Below are positions 52,365 to 60,150 of a DNA stretch of 64,000 bases, piece by piece. The notes below the pieces were generated by a model. It was not told where the DNA came from and did no database searches. It was given only the letters and a program-made list of their open reading frames with translations. A program made the translations under genes and the position numbers. How positions within the stretch are numbered: the stretch's first letter is position 1; each line of letters opens with the position of its first letter. This DNA comes from Azospirillum brasilense (GTDB lineage: Bacteria > Pseudomonadota > Alphaproteobacteria > Azospirillales > Azospirillaceae): positions 558,001 through 622,000 of the forward strand of contig NZ_VITH01000002.1 of assembly GCF_007827815.1 (NCBI RefSeq), given 5' to 3'.

Positions 52365-54812
52365 TCAGCGCGGCTTCAGCGCCTCGACCACCTGCATGTG
52401 GCCCTGCAGCGCGCCGAGGGTGAGGGCGGAGTTGCCGGCGGTGTCCATGCGGAACGGGTTGGCACCGCGCTCCACCAGCATCCGGGCCACGCGGTCGTGG
52501 CCGTTGTTGGCCGCGTACATCAGGGCCGACCAGCCGTGGCTGGCCACCCGGTCCACCGACACGCCGCGGTCGACCAGGATCTTCACCACCCCTTCATGGC
52601 CACGGGCGGCGGCGGCCATCAGGGCGGTCTTGCCGTCGTCGTTGGTGGCGTCGAGTTCGGCCCCGGCGGCGGCCAGCGCGTGGATGACCGCCTCGTGCCC
52701 GCCCCAGGCGGCGTACATCACCGCGGTGGCGCCGTCGGCGGTGCGCAGCTCCGTCTTGGCGCGGCGGTCGATCAGCAGCCGCACCGCGTCGGTCAGCCCC
52801 TGTTCCGAGGCCAGCATCAGCAGGGTCTTGCCGTTGTCCACCCGCTTGTTCGGATCGGCGCCGCCGTCCAACGCTCGCTTCAGCTCGTCGGTGCGGTGCA
52901 TCAGGGCGATGGCGCCGTCACGGCTGTCCAGGCCGGGGCGGACCTCCGCCTTGGCCGGGGGCGCCGACGGGGTGCCGGACGCGGCGGCACCCGCGGAGGC
53001 GGTGGCAGCGTTGGCGGCGGGAAGCACACGCCCTTCGCCGGCCGCCTTGATGCGGTCGCGCAGGTCGCCGGTGTTGGGGGCGACGATCAGGGCGCGCTCG
53101 TAGAAGCGCCGCGCCTCGTCCCAATTGCCGTCACGCTCCGCCAGCGAGGCCCAGCGGCGGTAAGTCTCCTCCATGGTGGTCAGGAGTTCCTGGATCTCCG
53201 GCGTCGCCGGGGCGATCTCGCGCAGCCGCGACACCGTCTCGTAGGCGTTGTTGTTCGGCGGTGTGGTCAGGAGCTTGGCGGCGATCTGCCGGCGGGCCTG
53301 ATCGACCAGGGTGCGGACGCGCGGGTTCAGGCCGTTGTCGCTGGCCGAGAAGGGCGTGGACGCCGTGGGCGCCGCGGGCTGCGGCATCGCCGGGGCGGCC
53401 ATCTGGGGCGCCGGCTCGTCGACCAGCGGCGGCAGGGTGGCGGAACCGGTCGGGCCTTCGCTCTGCTCCGTGCGGTATTCCGTCGCCCGCGGCTTGGGCG
53501 GCGTGGTGTTCTCCACCGCCAGCGGATCGGCCGCCGGCGGCTTCGGGGCCTGGGCCGCCGGCGTGGCGGGCGGCTGCTCCGGCTTCGCTGCCACGACCGG
53601 GGTCGGAGCCGGGGTCGGCGTCGTGGCCGGTGGGGCGGCCGGCGGGGCAGCCACACTGCGCGCGGCCGGCGGCGGAGCGTCCGTCCTGGTCGGGGCTGTC
53701 GGCGACGGGCCGGCGACCGGCACCCCCGCCTCGGCGGGGAGGGAGGCGAGATAGGGGTTCTGCGGCCGGGCGACCGCCAGCGTGTCGGGACCGCGGCTGC
53801 CCAGGCTGGGCTCGTCCGCGAACGGCCCGAACGGAAGGTTCACCCGCTCCGTCACGAAGCCGCGGAGGTCGTGCCAGCCCTGCCGGGCGTAGTCGAGCGC
53901 CCGCTCGGGGGTGGCTCCGGGAACGGTCAGGGCCACGCCGGCGCCGGCGGCGCCGAGCAGGATGAGCGTGGTGATCGCCGCGCCGGCCAGCGCGGCGCGG
54001 CGGCGCGGGCGCTTCACGGGCAGATCGGCGACCGGGGCGCCGGCCTCCGGGATCGTCCAGCCGTCCGGCGCGTCCCAGTCGTTGGCCGGCCAGTCGTTGG
54101 CGTCGCGCTCCGCCGCCCGGCGTGGCGGCGGGGGAGCGGCGCGCGGCGGCGCGGCCACCGGCCCGGCGACGGGGCTGGCGGACGGCCCGGCGGACGGTAT
54201 GGCGACGGTGGGGGTGACGGACGGGCCGGCGCCGGGCGTCATGCGGTAGATCACGCCAAGCTCGCGCACCGCCTCGGCCAGCCCGGGGCGGGCCAGGGTC
54301 CGCTCCATCTCCGGCGTGCCGCAGAGCAGGACCTGGAGGAAACGCCCGCTCGGCGTCTCGGAGCGGGTGAGGTCGATCAGGTCGGCCAGCGTCGGGGCGG
54401 CCAGCACGCCGGCGTTCTCCACAGCCAGCAGGCCGGTGCCGGCGAGGTCCAGCCGCTCCTCCAGCTCCTCGATCAGCGTGTCGAAATCGCGGTCGCCGCT
54501 GTCCGACGGCAGGGCGGCGTCGCCGGCGGCGGACACCAGATCGTCCACCTGCGCCCCGGCGCTCGCGGCGACCGGAAGCACCAGCGCCCCGTCCGAGCCG
54601 ACCTGCTCGACGAGCTGGTGGAAGACCGCTGCCCGTCCGGACCCGGCCTCGCCGACCAGCACCAGCAGCCGTTTGCGCGCCAGCAGAGCCAGGAGAAGGC
54701 CGTCGAAGACCTCCGTCTGGTCGGGGCGCAGGCCGGTGGCCTGGGGTTGGGGCTTCGCCTTCGCCGCAGAGCGATTCGAGGATGGCGTGGCTTTCGGAGC
54801 GGAACGGTCCAT
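52365..54812 (-). CDS. membrane protein with degenerate ExeA-like AAA domain and C-terminal ankyrin repeats
   Basis: About 815 residues. Residues 30-230 resemble the ExeA/GspA AAA ATPase (LRPDQTEVFDGLLLALLARK and later LLDLTRSETPSGRFLQVLLC-like stretches). Walker A reads GEAGSGRA with Arg60 in place of Lys, and the Walker B position reads LLAVENAG, so nucleotide hydrolysis is doubtful. One membrane segment (ALAGAAITTLILLGAAGAGV, about 271-293) follows a basic RPRRR, predicting N-in, C-out. A long Pro/Ala-rich linker and helical TPR-like part lead to four or five ankyrin repeats (about 665-815; DNGKTLLMLASEQGL, DDGKTALMAAAARGHEGVV, SHGWSALMYAANNGHDRVA). The ankyrins would be periplasmic. Role unknown. 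Confidence 0.82.
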   Translation of the reverse strand: MDRSAPKATPSSNRSAAKAKPQPQATGLRPDQTEVFDGLLLALLARKRLLVLVGEAGSGRAAVFHQLVEQVGSDGALVLPVAASAGAQVDDLVSAAGDAALPSDSGDRDFDTLIEELEERLDLAGTGLLAVENAGVLAAPTLADLIDLTRSETPSGRFLQVLLCGTPEMERTLARPGLAEAVRELGVIYRMTPGAGPSVTPTVAIPSAGPSASPVAGPVAAPPRAAPPPPRRAAERDANDWPANDWDAPDGWTIPEAGAPVADLPVKRPRRRAALAGAAITTLILLGAAGAGVALTVPGATPERALDYARQGWHDLRGFVTERVNLPFGPFADEPSLGSRGPDTLAVARPQNPYLASLPAEAGVPVAGPSPTAPTRTDAPPPAARSVAAPPAAPPATTPTPAPTPVVAAKPEQPPATPAAQAPKPPAADPLAVENTTPPKPRATEYRTEQSEGPTGSATLPPLVDEPAPQMAAPAMPQPAAPTASTPFSASDNGLNPRVRTLVDQARRQIAAKLLTTPPNNNAYETVSRLREIAPATPEIQELLTTMEETYRRWASLAERDGNWDEARRFYERALIVAPNTGDLRDRIKAAGEGRVLPAANAATASAGAAASGTPSAPPAKAEVRPGLDSRDGAIALMHRTDELKRALDGGADPNKRVDNGKTLLMLASEQGLTDAVRLLIDRRAKTELRTADGATAVMYAAWGGHEAVIHALAAAGAELDATNDDGKTALMAAAARGHEGVVKILVDRGVSVDRVASHGWSALMYAANNGHDRVARMLVERGANPFRMDTAGNSALTLGALQGHMQVVEALKPR

Positions 54813-55016
54813 GGGGGCGCGCGCAATCCAATTGATGGGACGTGACACTCCTGACTCTAGTGGTCCGCCGCCGTCCTGCGACGGTGCAAAGGGACGGGAC
54901 CGCCACCTCTTATGGAGGAGGCGCGCGTCGGGATGGCTGATTCGGGCGGAGCGCTGCGCTATAGGGGGGACTGCTTTTCCACCCCCTTCACTGTCCACCC
55001 GCGCTGGGAGTCCGTC

Positions 55017-55931
55017 ATGGGCATGGGTCCGATGCGAATCGGCGTCGATCTGGGCGGCACCAAGATCGCCGCCACCCTCCTGGCTCCGGACGGGACGGAG
55101 CGGGCGCGGCATCGCGCCGCCACGCCGCGCGGCTATGCGGAGACGCTGCAGGCGCTGGCCGGCGCCGTAGCGGCGCTGGAGGAGCGGGCTGGGTGCGAGG
55201 ACGCCACGGTCGGGCTGTGCCTGCCCGGCATCGTCGACGGCGCCGCCGGCACGGTGCGCGCGGTCAACCTGCCCTGGCTCGACGGGCGGCCCTTCGCCGC
55301 CGATCTGGCGCGGGCGCTGGGCCGTCCGGTGCGGATCGCCAACGACGCCAACGCCTTCGTCCTTTCGGAGGCGGTGGACGGGGCCGCCGCCGCGGCGCCG
55401 CTGGTCTTCGGGATCATCCTCGGCACCGGGGTCGGCGGCGGGATCGTCGCGGACCGGCGCATCCTGGCCGGCGCCAACGCCCTCGCCGGGGAATGGGGGC
55501 ACAACCCGCTGCCCTGGCGGGTGGCGGAGGACGGCCCGCCTGTGCCCTGCGGCTGCGGGCGGGAGGGCTGCATCGAGACGCTGCTGTGCGGCGCCGGGCT
55601 GGCCCGCTTGCACCACTGGCGCACCGGGGAGGCGCTGGACCCTCCGGAGATCGCCGCCCGCGCCATGGCCGGCGACGCGCAGGCCCGGGCGACACTGGCC
55701 CGCCACGCCGACGCGCTGGCCCGCGCGCTGGCCGCCGTCATCAACCTGCTCGACCCCGACGCGGTGGTGGTCGGAGGCGGTCTGTCGGACCTGCCTGGGC
55801 TGTACGAGGCCGTGCCGGCCCTGTGGGGGCGCTGGGCGCTGAGCCCGGTGCCGCGCACCCGCTTCCTCCGGGCGCACCATGGCGCCGAAAGCGGTATGCG
55901 CGGCGCGGCGTGGCTTTGGCCCAAGGACTGA
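55017..55931 (+). CDS. ROK family sugar kinase (fructokinase / N-acetylglucosamine kinase type)
   Basis: A 304-residue cytoplasmic sugar kinase. The phosphate-binding motif is IGVDLGGTKI, the catalytic loop NLPWLDG with IANDANAF, and the second phosphate loop ILGTGVGGGI. The ROK zinc site is GEWGHNPLPW plus CGCGREGCIE. GGGAG precedes the ATG at 55017; in-frame ATGs at 55023 and 55032 are alternatives. GEWGHNPLPW resembles Mak-type fructokinase, while the nearby nagA gene makes N-acetylglucosamine or a related amino sugar also plausible. Confidence 0.88.
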   Translation: MGMGPMRIGVDLGGTKIAATLLAPDGTERARHRAATPRGYAETLQALAGAVAALEERAGCEDATVGLCLPGIVDGAAGTVRAVNLPWLDGRPFAADLARALGRPVRIANDANAFVLSEAVDGAAAAAPLVFGIILGTGVGGGIVADRRILAGANALAGEWGHNPLPWRVAEDGPPVPCGCGREGCIETLLCGAGLARLHHWRTGEALDPPEIAARAMAGDAQARATLARHADALARALAAVINLLDPDAVVVGGGLSDLPGLYEAVPALWGRWALSPVPRTRFLRAHHGAESGMRGAAWLWPKD

Positions 55932-56024
55932 TTCCGTCGGTCCGCGGCATGATGCCTAAGGGCAATGTCTCTAAATTGGCGCAGCTTTTGCTCTATACCC
56001 TCCGACACGGAAGGGAGAGGGCCC

Positions 56025-56354
56025 ATGTTCGGCTTCATCACGGGGTTTCAGAAGGGGCAGCGCGGGTCTTCGCTGCAAACTGCAAATCAAAATGCCTATC
56101 GCAATATGCAGAAAGCGGCGGCGTCGCTTCCTGCGAACGGCGTACTGGCCAAACGTCAGTTGGAGGAAGCCTGCGTGCGCCTTCAGGACGCCGCCGACGA
56201 CCTGGAATCGGTGCTGTCAGGGATGCCTATGCCGGCCGGCCGGGCCGACCTGAACGAGGCGATCGGCACGATCATGGAGACGTTGAGGCTCGTCGCCTCC
56301 GCCCATGCGCGGCTGGAACACCCGCAGATCCATGGCGGCGCGCTGGCCGACTGA
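56025..56354 (+). CDS. conserved-looking small helical protein of unknown function
   Basis: 109 residues, no signal peptide, no cysteines, largely helical. After MFGFITGFQKGQRGSS come two amphipathic stretches (LAKRQLEEACVRLQDAADDL and EAIGTIMETLRLVASAHARL). AGGGAGAGG precedes the ATG by a few bases and codon use is that of the neighbours, so I take it as real. I do not recognise a family. Confidence 0.65.
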   Translation: MFGFITGFQKGQRGSSLQTANQNAYRNMQKAAASLPANGVLAKRQLEEACVRLQDAADDLESVLSGMPMPAGRADLNEAIGTIMETLRLVASAHARLEHPQIHGGALAD

Positions 56355-56377
56355 CGACGCCGGCGGGGCCTCCCATA

Positions 56378-56418
56378 ACGCGAAAGGGCGGCTCCGCCGG
56401 GGAGCCGCCCTTTCGCGT
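56378..56418. terminator. 18-bp perfect hairpin downstream of the small helical-protein gene
   Basis: ACGCGAAAGGGCGGCTCC (56378-56395) is exactly complementary to 56401-56418 across a 5-base loop. The U tract is short. It lies between genes converging from both sides. Confidence 0.75.
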
Positions 56419-56439
56419 GTCCGGAGACCCGGCCTCCGA

Positions 56440-56502
56440 TCACTCGGAAACGGTCTGCCAGAAGAAGAACACGACGGCCAGAACCATCAGGGCGATGTCC
56501 AT
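56440..56502 (-). CDS. 20-residue single-pass membrane peptide
   Basis: A 21-codon frame (20 residues plus TGA) with start ATG at 56502 and AGGAGAG placed 6-8 bases upstream. The product is almost entirely one membrane helix (MDIALMVLAVVFFFWQ) ending in the polar tail TVSE. It lies 85 bases downstream of nagA on the same strand and just before an 18-bp hairpin that could be its terminator. Small subunits of membrane complexes look like this, but I recognise no specific family. The strong ribosome-binding site and membrane character are the only support. Confidence 0.5.
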   Translation of the reverse strand: MDIALMVLAVVFFFWQTVSE

Positions 56503-56587
56503 GGGTAACTCTCCTCGAAGCTGCGTATGAGGGTCGAAATTCTGGCGCCTCTATACGACAGTTTTGCGCGCGCGTGCAGGGGGTGTT

Positions 56588-57775
56588 TCACGAAAGCGCC
56601 ATTTTGCCGCCGATCCAGGTCGCCCGCACCCGCAGCCGCTCGTCGAGATGCACGAGGTCGGCGGCCAGACCGGGCCGGATGCGGCCGCGCCGTCCCGCCA
56701 TGCCCATGAAGTCGGCGGGATAGGCGGCGGCCATGCGCAGCGCCTCGTCCAGCGGGATGCCGACCCGCTCCACGGCGTTGCGCACCGCCGTCGCCATGTC
56801 CAGGGCCGACCCGGCCAGCGTGCCGTCGGCGGTGACACATCGCCCGTCCTCCACCCGGATGTCCTCGCCGTAGAGCTGGAAGCTGCCGGCCAAGTGAGGG
56901 GCGGGCGCACCGACCGGGGGCATCGCGTCGGTCACCAGGAACAGCCGGCCACGGGCCTTCGCCTTCCAGGCCAGCCGGACGGAGGCGTCGTGGACGTGGT
57001 GCCCGTCGACGATGATCCCGCACCAGACCGCGTCGTCCTCCAGCGCGGCCCCGACCATGCCGGGTTCGCGCGAGCCGAGCGGGCTCATGGCGTTGAACAG
57101 GTGGGTCACCCCGGTGATGCCGGCGGCGAAGCCGGCTTTGGCCTGCGTCCAGCTGGCGGCGCTGTGGCCGGCGGCGATGCGCAGGCCGGCGGCGGCCAGC
57201 CGGCGGACCGGCTCTGGCGGAACCGCTTCCGGCGCCAGCGTGACCAGCGCCGGCAGGCCGGAGAGGCCGCCGAGCAGGGCGAGGTCGTCGGCGTCGGGGG
57301 GCGCGATGAAGCGCGCGTCATGGACGCCGCGGCGCTCCGGCGCGATGTGCGGGCCTTCCAGATGGATGCCGAGCACGCCGGGCATCCCCTCCGCCATGGC
57401 GGCGCGCACCGCAGCGACGGCGGCGGCGCGCTTTTCCGCCGAATCGGTGATGAGGGTGGGCAACATGCCGGTGGTGCCGAAGCGGCGGTGCGCCTCGGCG
57501 ATGCGGCGCAGCGTCGGCAGGTCGGGCGTGTCGTTGAACAGCGCACCGCCGCCGCCGTTCACCTGGAGGTCGATGAAGCCGGGGGCGAGGACGCCGCCGC
57601 CCAGGTCCGTCACCGCGGCCTCGGCCGGGATCGCCTCGGGCGCGATGATGGCGGCGATGGCCGGGCCGTCGATCAGCAGGGCGGCGCCCGCCAGCACCGA
57701 ATCGCCGGTGTGGAGCGTGGCGTTGACCAGAGCCTTGAGCGGCCGGTCGGCGGCGGGGCTGTGTGCGTGATTCAA
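56588..57775 (-). CDS. nagA: N-acetylglucosamine-6-phosphate deacetylase
   Basis: A cytoplasmic amidohydrolase of about 395 residues that removes acetate from GlcNAc-6-phosphate in amino-sugar or cell-wall recycling. Signatures are GGGVLAPGFIDLQVNGGGG, GIHLEGPHI, the metal-binding His in AAGHSAASWTQA and GVTHLFNAMSPL, and the catalytic Asp in FLVTDAMPPVG. No ATG exists near the domain start. The TTG at 57775 is my best choice, and another TTG at 57868 would add 31 residues. A ROK kinase gene nearby on the other strand may supply the phosphorylated substrate. No nagB is visible. Confidence 0.9.
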   Translation of the reverse strand: MNHAHSPAADRPLKALVNATLHTGDSVLAGAALLIDGPAIAAIIAPEAIPAEAAVTDLGGGVLAPGFIDLQVNGGGGALFNDTPDLPTLRRIAEAHRRFGTTGMLPTLITDSAEKRAAAVAAVRAAMAEGMPGVLGIHLEGPHIAPERRGVHDARFIAPPDADDLALLGGLSGLPALVTLAPEAVPPEPVRRLAAAGLRIAAGHSAASWTQAKAGFAAGITGVTHLFNAMSPLGSREPGMVGAALEDDAVWCGIIVDGHHVHDASVRLAWKAKARGRLFLVTDAMPPVGAPAPHLAGSFQLYGEDIRVEDGRCVTADGTLAGSALDMATAVRNAVERVGIPLDEALRMAAAYPADFMGMAGRRGRIRPGLAADLVHLDERLRVRATWIGGKMALS

Positions 57776-57956
57776 GTCGGCACCCGGTGGGCTGCGGCGG
57801 GGGAATAGGCGATGGGCCGACAGGAAAACCCGGCGGGCCCCGCGGCGCAAGGGGGCGTCGCACGGCAAAACCCTGCGCTCTGTGCGGATTATGCCGCTGG
57901 ATTTGTTGGGGTGTGGTGTTTGTTAGGGATTGCCAGAAGGGACAGGTTTCTGGCAG

Positions 57957-58038
57957 AAAAAAGGCCGCTGACGAACAGCGGCCTGAGTTTAGGGAGGAAA
58001 CGCCCAAGAAGGGCGAAGCAGCAATCTCTTGCTGCGCT
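57957..58038 (-). ncRNA. candidate small RNA with an exposed anti-Shine-Dalgarno stretch
   Basis: Read on the minus strand from about 58038: hairpin GCAGCAA-GAGA-TTGCTGC, hairpin CGCCC-TTCTT-GGGCG, an unpaired TTTCCTCCCTAAACTCA, then hairpin GGCCGCTG-TTCGT-CAGCGGCC followed by TTTTTT. The last is a textbook terminator. CCTCCC between stems is the anti-SD signature of several alphaproteobacterial trans-acting sRNA families. A promoter-like pair lies directly upstream. Length is about 80 nt. Expression is unproven. Confidence 0.5.
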
Positions 58039-58042
58039 GCAA

Positions 58043-58071
58043 AATTAACAAAGATCTCAGGTGGGTGAAAA
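58043..58071 (-). promoter_or_regulatory. candidate promoter of the small RNA
   Basis: On the minus strand TTTTCA (58071-58066) and TTAATT (58048-58043) are 17 bases apart. Start of transcription would be near 58038-58036. Motif match only. Confidence 0.35.
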
Positions 58072-58078
58072 CCCCGAA

Positions 58079-58109
58079 GCAATGGCCCCCTGCGGGGCCG
58101 TTGCTTTTT
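58079..58109 (+). terminator. strong plus-strand terminator without an obvious upstream plus-strand gene
   Basis: GCAATGGCCCC (58079-58089) pairs with GGGGCCGTTGC (58094-58104; one G-T wobble) and is followed by TTTTT. There is no plus-strand protein gene between the nagA start and this point. Confidence 0.75.
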
Positions 58110-58268
58110 CCGGGGTCGCTGTGACCGGAGAGTCACAACCGTATCGGGTGCGATAACATCGTTGATTGACGCATCCGGACCCCAAGGCGCGCTTTCCCGT
58201 TGTTCCGATCGTGCGCCGGTGCGACCGCGCCCGCCGACGATGCCTGCCGACGATGAGGAGAGCCGACC

Positions 58269-59093
58269 GTGACCAATCAGCCGTCCCCCGCTTCCAGCGC
58301 AGGCAAGCCATCGGCGCTCGTCCGGTTCGACGCCTTCGCGGCGATGCTGGGCGACCGGCGGCCCGCCGTCTTCCTCGACTATGACGGGACCCTGACGCCC
58401 ATCGTGGAGCGGCCCGATCTGGCGATCCTCAACGACTCCGTGCGCGCGGTGATCCGGCGGTTGGCCGGGCTGTGCCCGGTGGCGGTGGTCAGCGGGCGGG
58501 ACCTCGACGACGTGGCCCGCCATGTCGGGATCGACAACCTGATCTACGCCGGCAGCCACGGCTTCGACATCCGCGGTCCCGGCCTGCGCACGCAGATCGG
58601 CGAGGAGTATCTGGGCGACCTCGACGCCGCGGAGGCGGACCTGGGGCGGCGCCTGAACGGCGTCGAGGGCGCGCTGGTCGAGCGCAAGCGCTTCGCCATC
58701 GCCATCCACACCCGGCGGGTCGCCGCGGAGCGCAAGGCGCCGGTCGGCGACGTGGTGCGGGAGGTCGCGGCGGCCTTTCCGAACCTGCGCGTCACCGGCG
58801 GCAAGGAGATCCACGAGTTGCGGCCCAACGTCCCCTGGGACAAGGGCAAGGCGGTGCTCTCGCTGCTCGACACCCTGGATCTGGCAGGGCCGGAGACGCT
58901 GCCGCTCTATCTCGGCGACGACGAGACGGACGAGGACGCCTTCCGCGCCCTGGCGGCGCGTGGAGAGGGGTGTGGCGCCGGCATCCGCGTCATGGACCCG
59001 CCGGCCCCCAGCGCCGCCGCATGGAGCCTGAAGGACCCGGCGGAGGCCGGCGCCTTCCTCGACCGTCTGGCCGGCTGGCTGGTTGAGGGCTGA
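58269..59093 (+). CDS. otsB: trehalose-6-phosphate phosphatase
   Basis: A 274-residue HAD-type phosphatase that makes trehalose, an osmoprotectant, from trehalose-6-phosphate. Motif I is FLDYDGTLTPIVERP, motif II AVVSGRDLDDVARH, with SHGFDIRGPG and GKEIHELRPNVPWDKGKAV, and motif IV is YLGDDETDEDAF. The start is GTG at 58269, supported by GAGGAGA 8 bases upstream. The synthase gene otsA is not adjacent, which is uncommon. Confidence 0.93.
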   Translation: MTNQPSPASSAGKPSALVRFDAFAAMLGDRRPAVFLDYDGTLTPIVERPDLAILNDSVRAVIRRLAGLCPVAVVSGRDLDDVARHVGIDNLIYAGSHGFDIRGPGLRTQIGEEYLGDLDAAEADLGRRLNGVEGALVERKRFAIAIHTRRVAAERKAPVGDVVREVAAAFPNLRVTGGKEIHELRPNVPWDKGKAVLSLLDTLDLAGPETLPLYLGDDETDEDAFRALAARGEGCGAGIRVMDPPAPSAAAWSLKDPAEAGAFLDRLAGWLVEG

Positions 59094-59168
59094 ACGAGCC
59101 GGCGCTCCCTGTCGCATTTCCACCAAAAAAGGGGTAGGGTGGTCGCCGATCAATCGAGGGTCCCCACC

Positions 59169-59414
59169 ATGGACATCAGCGCGCCCGGCGCACCGCGGAT
59201 GCCGTCCCTGCCCGATGCTCAGGCCTCCGCCCTGGCGGGGCTTCAGGGCGCCCAGTCCCGCGCTGACGAGGCCGGGGCGCAACTCGCCGCCGGCAACCTC
59301 GACCCGGCGGTGGTGGTCAGCCTGTCCTCGGCCCAGACCGACTTTGCCGCCAACGTCAAGGTGATGCAGGCCGCGCAGGAGAACACCAAGCGCGTCCTCG
59401 ACATGCTGGTGTGA
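59169..59414 (+). CDS. small protein resembling the C-terminus of flagellar rod/hook proteins
   Basis: 81 residues from the ATG at 59169, with GAGGG upstream. After a Pro-rich start the chain is helical and ends SSAQTDFAANVKVMQAAQEN, TKRVLDMLV. That resembles the conserved C-terminal helix of FlgC/FlgG-type proteins (ANxxVIKTADEMxxxLLD). The N-terminal rod helix and the body of those proteins are missing. It may be a short motility-associated protein; no flagellar genes are nearby. Family resemblance is partial. Confidence 0.55.
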   Translation: MDISAPGAPRMPSLPDAQASALAGLQGAQSRADEAGAQLAAGNLDPAVVVSLSSAQTDFAANVKVMQAAQENTKRVLDMLV

Positions 59415-59425
59415 GTCTTCACACC
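59408..59425. terminator. short hairpin between converging genes
   Basis: GGTGTGA (59408-59414) and TCACACC (59419-59425) form a 7-bp stem that overlaps the stop codon of the small plus-strand gene, just past the livF stop. There is no U tract. Confidence 0.4.
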
Positions 59426-59433
59426 GCCAGCCC

Positions 59434-60150
59434 TCACACCGCCAGATAGGCCCGGCGCACCGTTTCATCCTCCAGCAGCGTCCGCATCGGACCTTCGAAG
59501 CGGATCTGCCCCTTCTCGATGACGCTCGCGCGGTCGGCGACCGCGGCGGCGAAGGCAAGATTCTGTTCGGACACGAGGATCGACAGCCCCTCGGCCTTCA
59601 GGGCGCGCAGGGCGTCGGCCATCTGCTGCACAATGCGCGGGGCCAGCCCCTCGGATGGCTCGTCGAGCAGCAGGAGCGACGGGTTGCCCATCAGCGTGCG
59701 GGCGAGCGTCAGCATCTGCTGCTCCCCGCCGCTCATCCGCCCGCCGCGGCGGCCCCGCATCTCGGCGAGGTTGGGGAAGAGGGCGTAGAGCCGCTCCGGC
59801 GTCCAGTGGGGCGCGCCGTCGCGGGGCGGCTGACGGCCGACCTCCAGATTCTCCTCCACCGTCAGGTCGGTGAAGACGCGGCGGTCCTCCGGCACGTAGC
59901 CGAGGCCGAGCCGCGCGATGCGGTGCGGCGGCAGGGCGGAGACGTCGCGCCCGTCGAAGGCCACCGCGCCGGACCGCCGGTCGAGAAGGCCCATGATCGC
60001 CTTCATCGTCGTGGTCTTGCCGGCGCCGTTGCGGCCCATCAGGGCGACCACCTCACCCCGGCCCACCGCCAGATCGACTCCGGTCAGGATGTGGGCGCGC
60101 CCGTACCAGGCCTGAAGCCCGCGGACGCTCAGAAGCGGCGGGACGGTCAT
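59434..60150 (-). CDS. livF: branched-chain amino acid-type ABC transporter ATP-binding protein LivF
   Basis: A 238-residue ATPase with Walker A GRNGAGKTTT, signature MSGGEQQMLTLARTL, Walker B LLLLDEPSEGLAPRIV and switch region LVSEQNLAFAAAVAD. Its ATG overlaps the livG stop in ATGA. It is the last gene of the operon. The ligand class is that of Liv-type systems (branched-chain or other small amino acids, or amides). Confidence 0.92.
   Translation of the reverse strand: MTVPPLLSVRGLQAWYGRAHILTGVDLAVGRGEVVALMGRNGAGKTTTMKAIMGLLDRRSGAVAFDGRDVSALPPHRIARLGLGYVPEDRRVFTDLTVEENLEVGRQPPRDGAPHWTPERLYALFPNLAEMRGRRGGRMSGGEQQMLTLARTLMGNPSLLLLDEPSEGLAPRIVQQMADALRALKAEGLSILVSEQNLAFAAAVADRASVIEKGQIRFEGPMRTLLEDETVRRAYLAV

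Larger units (their letters stand above)
57776..58268. other. 493-base region between nagA and otsB rich in hairpins
   Basis: It contains at least five hairpins in a row: GCCAGAA/TTCTGGC, GGCCGCTG/CAGCGGCC, CGCCC/GGGCG, GCAGCAA/TTGCTGC and the plus-strand terminator at 58079. Part of it is annotated as a candidate small RNA. No protein-coding frame convinces. Confidence 0.6.

Noticed and set aside
54813..55880. In-frame upstream extension of the ankyrin gene across the ROK kinase gene
   Set aside because: The extension is antisense to a clear ROK kinase. The protein proper begins at 54812 before the AAA-like domain.
56378..56418. 18-bp hairpin as an RNA gene
   Set aside because: A perfect stem between converging genes is explained more simply as a terminator.
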